Of a stretch of 64,000 nt of DNA, positions 50,694 through 61,300 are shown in pieces (position 1 is the first letter of the stretch; the number at the start of each line of letters is the position of its first letter). The stretch is from NCBI RefSeq assembly GCF_030936135.1, contig NC_082595.1, positions 66,950,716 to 67,014,715 on the forward strand, given 5' to 3'. This stretch comes from Gavia stellata. Its lineage: Eukaryota; Chordata; Aves; Gaviiformes; Gaviidae. The notes under the pieces were generated by a model, which searched no databases, was not told the DNA's origin, and saw only the letters and a program-made list of their open reading frames with translations. The position numbers were made by a program, and so were the translations under genes.

Positions 50694-53600
50694 GTATGGA
50701 ATGTAATACATTTTGCTATAAGATTTATTGCTGAAAACATAAATGAGGACTGCACTAAGGAAGTGAATTGCCCAGCAAAGACAAGGATAGCAAGTTTTTC
50801 ATGTTTCGTTTAGTCATTGACATTTACTTCTCATGGAAAAAAAATTAAATCATTACTACAGATAGTGGTAATGTATGCCTGCTTAGCCTTTTCTGCTTTA
50901 AGAAAGCACTTCAGTGCATGATTGACTTCAAACATAGTCAAGGAAACCAAAATACATGCTTTCTTCCTTGGCTTCCACTATAATTGGTAGCAATTGTCCC
51001 ACTAGCACACGTAAAAGCTAGACTGAACTTTAAACTTCAGTTACGGTACTAGCCAGGCATTATAATGTTTTACAAAATACTTTTAAGATCAGTTGAAATA
51101 TAGCCTTTTTCTCCTTTGAAAACTGCACTTCTACCTCAGATTATTTTAATAACAGAGCTCTATCTAACTTTTCCCCATTATAGCAGGTTCCTGCTGCTGT
51201 AATTCATTGCTTTTTTCCAGCATCACCTTACTTCTGGAAACAAGGGCCTTAGTGCCTATCACGGATTCTCACATGACAGGAATTAATACCTCAAGATATT
51301 TTTGTTGTATTCTGAGAAGATAAAATTGCCGAAGTTGCTAAAGTTTTTGGGGTCGTAAAATCTGATCCAGCCATCCTTTATGCAAGAAAATACCTTCTAG
51401 TCTCTTAATTTTAATAAAAGATTTCTTTTTCTATATAATAGGAATTTGCTGTCAAGTGGCTGATGCTACCACAAGCTCTAAATCCATAAGCATGTATCTT
51501 GAAAAAGTGACTTTTTTTATCTTCAGCACAAATTTAACATAAAGATTTGTGTTAATATATATCACACTCTACAAGGATTAATAGGTCGACTCCACCCCTA
51601 CATACTGTGCTTTTAAAGGAAATATTTCCAAAGGCCAGCCTAGGACTAAGTGACTGTCAAACCCTGAGCTTTAGTAAACTTCCCTTGAAACTACCAGAAA
51701 TCCAATGCCTGGTACACTCAAGGACATTGTAGCTCATAATCTGAATGCAGAAGAGAAGAAATGTGGAAACAGTATGTCTGAAGTGAACATAATGGCAATA
51801 TGACTTTTTAAATGTATGAATGAATAGAAAGGAAAAAAGAAATAATTGAGTGTCTAAAGATTAGTTGTAGAATCTCTAAAATAATAGAATGGAAGGAAAC
51901 TGAGAAGGAACAAAGATTTTTTTTGTCCCTGCTGAAAAGCCTTTGTCTAGCTTAAATAAAAATATGAGAGACAGAGGGAACAGACACAGACAATGACTTG
52001 GAAAAAAAGAATATAATTTAAACCATATTTGCATTCAAATTTATGGGCATGAACAATTACACACAGGAAAAGAATTTGAAAATAGTGAGTTAAAAAGTTA
52101 ATGCGGTAGTTACCAACACTAAGAAAGACAGCCACAAACCTCAGACTCTGTAGATGAATGTACATTTAAAATGTAGCTACATTTTGAAAAATAACCATGT
52201 CAAATTCTCACCTTTCACTAAACAGATCTGATTCTACTCAAAGGCTCTGCTTCCGAGTTGTGTCTTCACTCTTTATTGAACACATTTTCTCATGCATACA
52301 TTTAAATTCCATTAGTGTTACAGAGTCAGTTCTTTTAAAAGAGAGAAAAGCTAGATTATCTCTCTAATTAACTAGAAAGTTACTTACTTTCCAGTAGCAA
52401 ATGCTTTACTGATGGTAGAACATAGTAAAGAAAGAACCTTGGAATTTCAGCTCTCCAATTTTGTTTGCAGGTCTGCCAGCTAAGGACAAACATTTTTAAG
52501 TGTGAATTAAAATTATATTATCTGCAACTTACTGGGAGAAAATAACTAAAAGTCCTAATGAAAGTTACATGTAATGTATGTCTATGCACTGAGATTTAAT
52601 TTAAAAATCAGTGACTTGATGACTTTTGACTGACCCTCCTTGTGTGAATGAATTTCATCCCCAGGGAATAATAGAGGGAGGTGAGATATGTTGCTATTTA
52701 ATTGGAAAGAAAATGGAAAAAATGCTGCAAAAGTTCAGTGGCAGCCAGAAGTACCCAATAATCTTCATCCCAGCAACCCAGAAAAACTGGTCCCCCAAAC
52801 TGCAGTTCTGCTAGCAAGCATTTTATGTAAACCTACTGACTTTGGTGGACCAGTTGGTGGGAGAATGGCTATGTCTTTGTCTGGAGAGGGAAAATGTGGC
52901 CTAGACAACCCCAATTAGTCCAACTTTGCATTTTTAAGGAAGAGTATATTACAGAAGAGAAAAAGGAATCAAATACAATTTCAATTATCTATAAGTATGG
53001 CTTTTCAGATTAACTTGATTTTTGATAAGGTAACTAATAGCAAGCAGTAAAATAGCATTTCCTAAAATAGAGATTGCAAATAAGTGTCACAACACTTATT
53101 ACTTGCATTCTGAGTCTTCAGCTGGAAAAGGGGTATTTGCAACTGAATGTAGCCACCAGTAGAATATTTCTGAAACCGCTACATACAGCTAGCCTATTCA
53201 GATCAGAGATTTTATGTTATCAGATTTTATATGTTGTCACGTTGGAAGTTATTAATTCAGCTAAAGAACAATCTAATGAGTTCAAGAATTATAACTAGAG
53301 AAAAAAATTAGCTAAAATGTGGATGGTACTAGGTGACGTTGGTAAGAAACAAGTTTCCTGAAAAGATTTTCAGGAGAAATAGGTTAATGTGGAACTTTCA
53401 GGGACTGATCGTGGGGCCAGCCAGATTTCATATTTTCCCTCAGAGGCCTGAGGCAAAGTGTAAGAGTGTGTCAATAGTATTCCTAATGACATATGCTGGG
53501 GAAATGTGGCTGATGTGAAGGAGTATAAGGCTGTCATACAGAAAGAACCAGATAAAGAGTAGAGGAGGGACAAGAGCAATAGAAATGTGGTAACATTTAA

Positions 53601-55651
53601 TAGCACAAAGCACAAAGCCATAGAATTTATTTCTTATTATTTCTTTATAAACAGGAAGCACTGCTGTCAGTTAGAAAACAACAGAGGAAAAACTCCTGGG
53701 ATTGCTGTGGGCTGTCAATCAGCTAAAGCTGCATGAGAAGCACACACAGCTGTAATATATGTAAGGCTCTGCCTTTCCAGGGGAAAGAGAGAGATGCTAA
53801 TTCTTCAGGCTCATAACAAGGCCTGAAATACAACTCTCACCAGCTGTTTCCAGGAAAGATAAGATATTCAGACTGGAATAAGAACAGAAAAGAACAATTA
53901 CTAGAACCAGAAGAATTGAGAACTATGAAAATTCACCTAACTTTCTTTTTTTTTAAAAAAAAAGGCTCAGAGGTGTATGCTTGCTCTCTATAAATCAGGC
54001 TCAAATACAGCAGAAAGGGTAAAGGACTGTTTAAACTAAAGGCCAAAACTGGTACAAGAGCAATTGGGTAGACCCCAGTTAGGAGCTATTAAAGGCTGAT
54101 AACTGGAAGGTGATTTTTACCTTCTAGAACCGTGATGCCCTGTGATAGCCTTCAGGAGTAGTGGAAGTAAAATCATTATTTCTGAGATGAAATTACTCTG
54201 TTATGAGGAAGTCTTTTCTGATCTTGTTGCCTGTGACAGCTGAGGATTCACTTCTATGACAAGGGTTATCTCTTCCAATCTTAGGTTCCTGCTTTTCCTA
54301 AATCAAGCAAAAAAACCCCAACATGTTAAACAACGTACCCAGTGCCCTACAACATATCTCAACTGTTCTGTTCTTTATTCCTCACTGAGATGGGAAAGCT
54401 AAGTGTCTCTGCACTGAGACAGCATGCTGTCAATTTACTCTGATTTCTACGATTCTGTTTCAGATTTGTTTCAGAAATAAAAAACAAGCTAATGTTAGAA
54501 ATATGGGACTTCCCATGACCACATTTGGCACAGCAACTGATACATATCTCTAAGTGATGTTATGTGGCTTGACTGTGAGTTTCAGTCGAACAGTAATATA
54601 TTTTTGGACCGGAATGTCTTGGACAAACTTCTGTAGCTATTGTTAATCTAATGCTAAACATTAGATAATGCTGTCATCCAACAAGAAATTAGATAGTTGA
54701 ATTACTTGGAAGTATTCATCACTAGATAAGGTTAAATGAGGGAAGGCATAGAGGTATAGCCGTAGAACAGAAATGGCTGCCATTTCTTTGTGCAGTTTTT
54801 CATAACTGGTACTGAGCAAGATTCAGTCTCACAAGATTTTATAGAACTTACCTGGTTGTACAGATATGAGCAAATTTTTTCCAGCCTAACTTTGACTGCC
54901 CAAGCCAGTCATCTGGGTGTCTCCACGGAGAGGCACTACTGAAAGTAATACATATCATCTTTGCCATATACCTAGCTAAGACAGGATAAATTGCTCCCAG
55001 AGTTCTGTTTCTCTGCAGTGATTAATAGGAGCCAAGATCACTTGGGGACGTTAGAGGTCTAAATTTCAAATTGATAAAATTAGCTAAGAAGAATCCAACC
55101 CCCAATTAAAAGCAGAAAAGATAGTACAAGTCTTTCCTGATAAATTATTGTGATGTTTTTTCAACCACTATAGGAAAATAACATGCACAGAAATGATCCA
55201 AGAGGGAGCACAGTACACGCTTACCAGCACAAAACAGCTACAAGATAGTGTTAAGTAGGTATAGGACTGCTGCTGTTGGACCTGCTCTTCTCAGGGACTG
55301 AGGATCTAGGTAAACTCAAAGTATGAGAGCAGAAGGGAAGTGGGCTATGGACATCAGAGCTGTAAATTTAAAAAAGCTTCCTCCAAGTCAAGCCGGTTTG
55401 CTGGGGATGGTTAGATTTTGTAGAGGAGGAGAGGCTTAGGTGGGAAGATGACCTTAAAGCTGGTGCTACTTGCCTTTGCAGACCTAGGCCATAAGGGATG
55501 CCATTTTCACCTTTGCTGTTTGAAGAAAGGGTATGTGCTTGTGTTCTCAAATGTGTGATACTTACAAATCATCTTGTCTTTGACCTGAAAGATCGCTTCC
55601 ACATTAACACTTGAGTTTCTACTTAATGAAGACTCTCTGTCCGGGAGGGTA

Positions 55652-55728
55652 TAAATAAATACTGATGACAGCACATAATGCAGTCAGAAGAGATAAATAA
55701 TGACTGATGACAACACATAATGCACTCG
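55652..55728. repeat. diverged tandem duplication, period about 42 bp
   Basis: TAAATAAATACTGATGACAG and TAAATAATGACTGATGACAA each continue with a CACATAATGCA(G/C)TC block, so a unit is present twice with a few differences. Lies inside the MCHR2 intron. Confidence 0.7.
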
Positions 55729-56120
55729 TCACGTTCCTCGAAGTTGTTTTTGGAGTGACAGCCACTATATGGATTATCACATTGTCATGTCTGCTCAACA
55801 CTTCGGTTTTTAATGGATTAGGATCATTCAAAACCATTCTTTAATGAGTTCAATCTGTAGAAGTAGAATTGAAGAGAAGGTAGGACTAATCACAGATTTG
55901 ACATATTCACAGATTTTGCAGAACAGCAGTTGTGCTTTTGTACGTTTTTCATATGGTGTTTCAGAGATGGAAATTAACCTGGCATGGGTGGAAGGATGAA
56001 TTGACCAGCTAATATCTGTGGCTTGAAAAGCTTTCAAATCTGTGGCGAGAAGGTAGAAAGCACTGAAAGGATGAAAAGAAAGAAGTTTGAAATGGAGGCT
56101 ATCACTATTGTTTTCCTGGC

Positions 56121-56136
56121 TTTTTTTTTTTTTTTT
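56121..56136 (+). repeat. T16 homopolymer
   Basis: Sixteen consecutive T. Confidence 0.9.
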
Positions 56137-57425
56137 CCTTTGGTAAAGTGATAGTTTTAACAGAAGGCAAGCACCACTGTCTTAATAAAATACAAGAAAG
56201 TTATAAACTATAGCATGTGGCCAAAATTATCTGAGATTATAAAGTTTACTACATAAGTTACCATTTAAATATTGTGGCACTGAGCCACCACAGGAAACTA
56301 TATGAAAATCTGTATGAAAATACATGTCCTGGCCTCTGGACACTGATCTAAAAAGGCATCATTTTCTGAAGCTCACTGTAAAGCATGAGACAGTAGATAT
56401 TACAACACTTCCCTCTACATCAACCATGGGACAGCTGTTCAACGTATATTCTTTGTTGATTAAATTTAGCATAAAGTGTGCAAGTTTAGAATTTGAGATT
56501 CTCATCCTGAGTCCAAATGTAATTTCTAATTTAGTATGATTTATCCTGTTAATGTGAATGAAATAAAGCAGAAAAAGTCCATTTTAACTTTTTCATTAAA
56601 TGACGTGTACAGGCAGTTTTCAGATGCTTTGAAACCTTTGTGTTTAAGCATAATGGTACTGTTTGACACCTTGCAGGAAGCACAGTTTGGAGCTTTTCTT
56701 TTCCTGGAGATTTTGCATCCTTCAAAGTTCACAGAGCTAAAGACACTGGAGGAAAAAGATGACATATGGGTCATTCTCTCCACAAGCTCCAGTCGCTAGT
56801 GCCAGCAGATATACTTTATAGATGTCTGGCTTTGGTTTCAGCATCATAACCAGATGACAGTGAATCATACTTCATAATTCATTAAAAATTTTTGAAAAAA
56901 ATACTTTTGTGTGGCTCATTCCCGCTACCTTAAATTTGTTTCTTTAGAAACATAGTTATTTCATAGCTTGTAGCATGAAGTGAAAGCAACATGAAGAATA
57001 TGTAATTAGGAACTCTCCTCACACAGGTCATTTTAGGAAGTGCTGGTCATAGAGCTGGACTTCTGAACGTAGTTTGTGGGCAGCCAGGTGGAGTTCTCCC
57101 AGCTGCAGGTTCTTCTGTGTCTTCCAGTAAGAATGACAAATAAACTGGTACTTTGCAGTAGACTGGGAAAAAAAATTGGTTAGAGATACTGAGAGAAAGC
57201 CTAGACAAATAGCTTAGACTATACATCTAATCTGTAAGTGAATTTAGGTAAGGTGATTGCTATATGGAGATTGTGGATAAGAACCTTTTTAATAAAGTCC
57301 TGTAATTAAAAAGTATTTTATAAATATCAGTGTTTTTCAAAGATGCTTTGTGCTTCTTTCCTTGATTTGTATAGAATAAGGCAAGTTAAAGTCAGGAATT
57401 ATTTCAACTGCATGTATGACATTCC

Positions 57426-57535
57426 TCCAAGCCTAAATCAGGGGATGTACCAAGATAAGGATTACATTTTGATAGAGGAATCCAAGCCTAAATCAGGGGA
57501 TGTACCAAGATAAGGATTACATTTTGATAGAGGAA
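57426..57535. repeat. perfect 55-bp tandem duplication
   Basis: 57426-57480 and 57481-57535 are identical over all 55 bases (unit begins TCCAAGCCTAAATCAGGGGA). The lack of any difference implies a very recent duplication or an assembly error. It lies about 650 bp upstream of the broken MCHR2 exon. Confidence 0.95.
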
Positions 57536-58186
57536 TCTAGGAAAGCGTATGTATCACACAAAATCTATGCAATACAGACATTATGAAACTGGCAAATCCA
57601 AACCCTCAGTACTTGGATGAAGACTGTGCATACAGTTTTAAGTCAGCTGTGTTCTCTATGTATGTATAAACTTCATGAGACTATCTTTAAATATTTGATT
57701 GCATACTATTTTTTTTTCTGAGAGCATCATTGCTCTTTCACCAGTTCCCTTTTTACCTTGAGCACTTGAGAACCTCTTGTCTGCATCTTTAAGCAAGATT
57801 CAGCCCTGAGTCAGCTGCATCACAGAAAGGCTCTGATGTCTCCTCCTGTTTATGCTAGGCTGATATTTCTAGAGTTCCTACATCCATCAGACCTGTGTTT
57901 ATTTTGAACACTTTATAGTTTACGAAGGAGAATATGAATAATTGTGCTGATGTTAATAAACTAAATAGCTCATTCAACCTCACTGGAAAGCGAAATTATA
58001 AACAATATATTTTTGTTGAGCCTAAAATATTTAGTTTGAAATATCTAAACTCTAAAATAGTTGTTCTGATGGTGTACTTATTTGTGTGCAGTTCCATTTT
58101 GAGGTCTGCTCTACCAACAGCATATTTGGAAAACAATACAGTAACTACGTCAAGTCATCGTCTCCGTGTCTTCCAATTCATTTCAG

Positions 58187-58396
58187 AACTCGGAAGAAAA
58201 CTATCCCAGATATCTACATCTGCAATCTGGCTATAGCAGATTTGGTTCATATTATTGGCATGCCCTTTCTCATTCACCAATGGGCACGTGGAGGCTAGTG
58301 GGTTTTTGGCAGCCCTCTTTGCACCATCATTACCTCCCTGGACACATGCAATCAGTTTACATGCAGTGCCATTATGACTGCAATGAGTTTGGACAG
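58187..58396 (+). pseudogene. MCHR2: MCHR2 exon for TM2, ECL1 and TM3, with TAG at codon 98
   Basis: The acceptor TTCATTTCAG (AG at 58185-58186) opens the exon. The A at 58187 completes Arg61, then [10 protein letters not shown] follows as in MCHR2 ICL1. TM2 contains NLAIADL with Asp79 (2.50). After HQWARGG comes TAG at 58296-58298, the position of human Glu in EWVFG. In the same frame conservation resumes: Cys106 (3.25, disulfide), Asp113 (3.32, the family ligand-binding acid), and Asp130-Arg131 of DRY. Similarity ends at AG|GTCCGT (GT at 58397), so I place a phase-2 donor there, inside the DRY Arg codon, a common GPCR intron site. That donor is weaker than the first (GTCCGT). Length is 210 nt. 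The exon identity is firm; the 3' border is inferred. Confidence 0.88.
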
Positions 58397-61300
58397 GTCC
58401 GTGGTTTCAGATTTTCATTCTGTACCTAAGGACAACAATACCCGATTGTGTTTATGCAAAGCTGTAGTAATTCAATAATGAGAAATGCCATCAGTTATGG
58501 TTAATGATTTTTTGAAAACTGCAGGAATCTTCTTCTGATGTTTGTGGAGGTGGCAGAAGTATTTTAAGTCTTGCTATAGCATCATGCTATGAACAAGGCC
58601 TTAAGGGATCCTAATCACCATCAGTATTACTGTTCTGGGGCTTATCTTCAGAGGTGCAGCTTCTGGTAAAGATGTAATGTCACTAAAACTAGTTTTGTTT
58701 TAACCGTCCTTGTTTAACATAAAAAATTGGCTTCCAGGCAGACTGCAGAAACCTACTATATCTGTTATTTTTTAAAACCTTTGTTAAAATGCAGTAAGAG
58801 TACAAGAATTTTAGGTTTTATCATAACTACAGATTTCAAAAACAACTTCTGTATATTCTTGATCTTAAGGAAAAAGTGACCAAATTCAGGAAAGAAGTCT
58901 GCTTTGGACCAAAGAGGTCTTCTTTCACATGTCAGAAAGAGCATGGAGGAAAATAAAAAGACAAACTTCCTTGCATAGCATGAGGCACTAGTCAATCCTT
59001 AAGAAGACATTCAAGAGATGACTTTGAACTTATGATCTAGGATAAATAAACAGAGCCAATGGGAAGGGTGGTTGTTATTGAACTTGTATCATACGAGACA
59101 GCATGCTTCCATGGAAGTGGAATGAAGTCACTAAAGAGAGGGAGAGAAAAATTATCAGAAAACAGAAAGCAGAAAGTAGAAAACTGAAAGTTAGAAATAA
59201 TTTTGAAATTGATAAAGTACGGCTATCATAAAGGGGCTACACTAATGCATGATATTACAAGTCTTATTTGGTTGACATGTAGTTAAAAAAGGGCCAAGAA
59301 ATTATCAATTCCTTTGAAGTTCCATTTGAAAAGCCCTGTTTTTATATTTGCATATGAGTAATGTGACAAATGACAGTCTTTTCCTATACTCCTAAAGAAT
59401 TTACACATAGCAGCGTCTTTAATCTTGCTGTTTAGAGAGAAAAATTTATGCAAAAGACAGTAAGTATTAAGACAGGAAAAAGACATGACATCCTAATGAG
59501 GAAAGACAGAATATCAAAACATGGTATAAAAAATAGTTTATGTCCCAAGTAAAGCCATGTATTAAATTAGACAGGGCTATTTTTTCCAAATTTCCAATTC
59601 CAGGGTTTTTTTCCAAATTACTGAGGGTAAGCCTGTGCTTTCTTTTCTATTTTGACGCAAGTTTTTCCATCTCAAATACACTTGCCTAGGGAAAGCTCTT
59701 CAAATTATTTCTCTCCCATTTGTTTTATCACTGTTAATACCAATTATGACACTATAGCCAAGAGAGACAAAGGTTTTTCACATAACAAGCTCCCAAACTG
59801 TCTAGTGCTTGATGGTTTCAGAAAAGCACCTTTGAATCCACCCGGGAGCTTTCATTAAGTGAAAAGATTAAATCAGCTGTTTTGCAAAAAATCAGCAGAG
59901 TTTATCAGATTTCATTTGACTGTAAAATAATCCCAAATTCACAATAAAAGCAAGAAACATAATTACACATTAGTAAATGCTATGGTTAATGCAGCATTGG
60001 GCAGCTTCATATTCTCTTTCACATTTCTCAAAAATAAAAGCACTTCTAAAGGAAGACAGGAGCAGGTCAGACCTTGGAAGGCACTTCCAGAAGTCTGAGC
60101 TGAATAAAATTACTACCACATGCAAATTAATATCTGTCATATTGCTGGATAATGTTTTTATTCCCATAAACCCACTACTTCATAATAGGAGTTAACTGTG
60201 TCATGCAATGGTCCAACAGAGACTTTAGTATTTCAGCATTTCTTTTTGCAAATCAAATTTCTTTATAAGATCTTAAGAAGCGGCAAAACCAGCTGTTTTC
60301 TCCATGGAGCATTAGGGGTCAATTTATGACGGGTACAATGTATAAAAGTTTGCTATTCATTACTCACTTTAATATGAAATAAAAAATACTAAGGAAAGCT
60401 GTAAAAATTATGCAAGTTGAGTATGCTGATTAAAATTTATGAGAAAGTTTTCTAAACTGACATCAAACACATTTTTTAATACAGATTCCTGTTTATGCCA
60501 CAGGCCAACATTGGATAAATTAATCCTGAATGAAACTTTGGTAGCAGAACTTTTGCCTATCAGTTAAAAGAAAACTTCCTAAGAAGCAACCCACACCACC
60601 TGTTCTCTGGATGAGGATGCACATAGGCACGCATAGACAACAATCCTAATATAATTTACCATCATGTACATCAAAAGTAAATTTGACTGTTCAATGAAAA
60701 TATCGCTTGCCTAAGTGAAATCAGAACCGTGTGTGCTGCAGACAGCACTTCCTCAATCCCAAATATTGATATACTTTTATGCTGCAGTCTCTGGTGAGAC
60801 AGGAGAGATGGTGGGATGGGTGAAAAGGGGGTCTGGTATGATGTCCTACATTTTAATGTTGTTACTTAGAACATTCCAATAAGTCACTTGACTTAAACTG
60901 AATATGAACATTGCAATTAGCAATGTTAGGGACTTGTTTACAATGGCAAAGGAACTTTTTGATCTATGACATTTTAAGAAAAGAGCCAAGGCTTACATGT
61001 TCAAAATAACTAATGCAGATTCAGAAGTCACATAATACCTTATTCCTTAATGCCATACAAGATGCAGCTGGTAAAACCTATGTCAGACTTTCTTTCTATG
61101 ACAGGAGGCTGTAAGGCACATCTCATTCCCTGTAGCATGACTCCACTGGAGCATGTCATAGGAAAATGCCAATGTTTGGGTGCCTTCTTACAGAGTGCAC
61201 CTGCTTCTGACTACTTCTTCTGCAAACTTTGGTTATAAGAAAAGGTGTAATCCTCTTGATAGGTGTTCAGTTGTGTGTGATCCAAGGCATACTTTTGGTA

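Larger units (their letters stand above)
50694..58186 (+). other. MCHR2: MCHR2 intron between the two recognised exons
   Basis: About 7.5 kb of AT-rich DNA between a consensus donor and acceptor. I see no further coding exon in it. It contains a diverged 42-bp-period duplication near 55.65 kb, a T16 run at 56121-56136 and a perfect 55-bp tandem duplication at 57426-57535. Several short frames occur (for example 56536-56799 and 57934-58236), but they lack recognisable similarity and are taken as chance. Confidence 0.75.
50487..58396 (+). pseudogene. MCHR2: MCHR2, melanin-concentrating hormone receptor 2, 5' part, broken by an in-frame stop
   Basis: Two exons joined in phase 2 (AG|GT...AG|A) give an N-terminus, TM1, TM2, ECL1 and TM3 that match mammalian MCHR2 almost residue for residue. 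Key matches are [48 protein letters not shown] and the DR of DRY. MCHR2 is a Gq-coupled plasma-membrane receptor for the hypothalamic peptide MCH, linked to feeding and energy balance. The family is normally about 340 residues long. Here codon 98 is TAG where human has Glu, so translation would stop after TM2 and lose the ligand pocket and the G-protein interface. No frameshift is seen in either exon, and the sequence after the stop is still conserved. This suggests recent loss, a segregating null allele or a base-call error. The last exons are not found in the window. Identity is near certain; functional status is inferred from the one stop. Confidence 0.9.

Noticed and set aside
58296..58298. 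TAG as a recoded or selenocysteine codon
   Set aside because: Selenocysteine uses TGA, and the family has Glu here; nothing nearby suggests programmed readthrough.
58397..58429. Read-on of MCHR2 after DR as diverged coding sequence
   Set aside because: Similarity ends abruptly at an AG|GT in a position where GPCR genes often have an intron, so intron sequence is the simpler reading.
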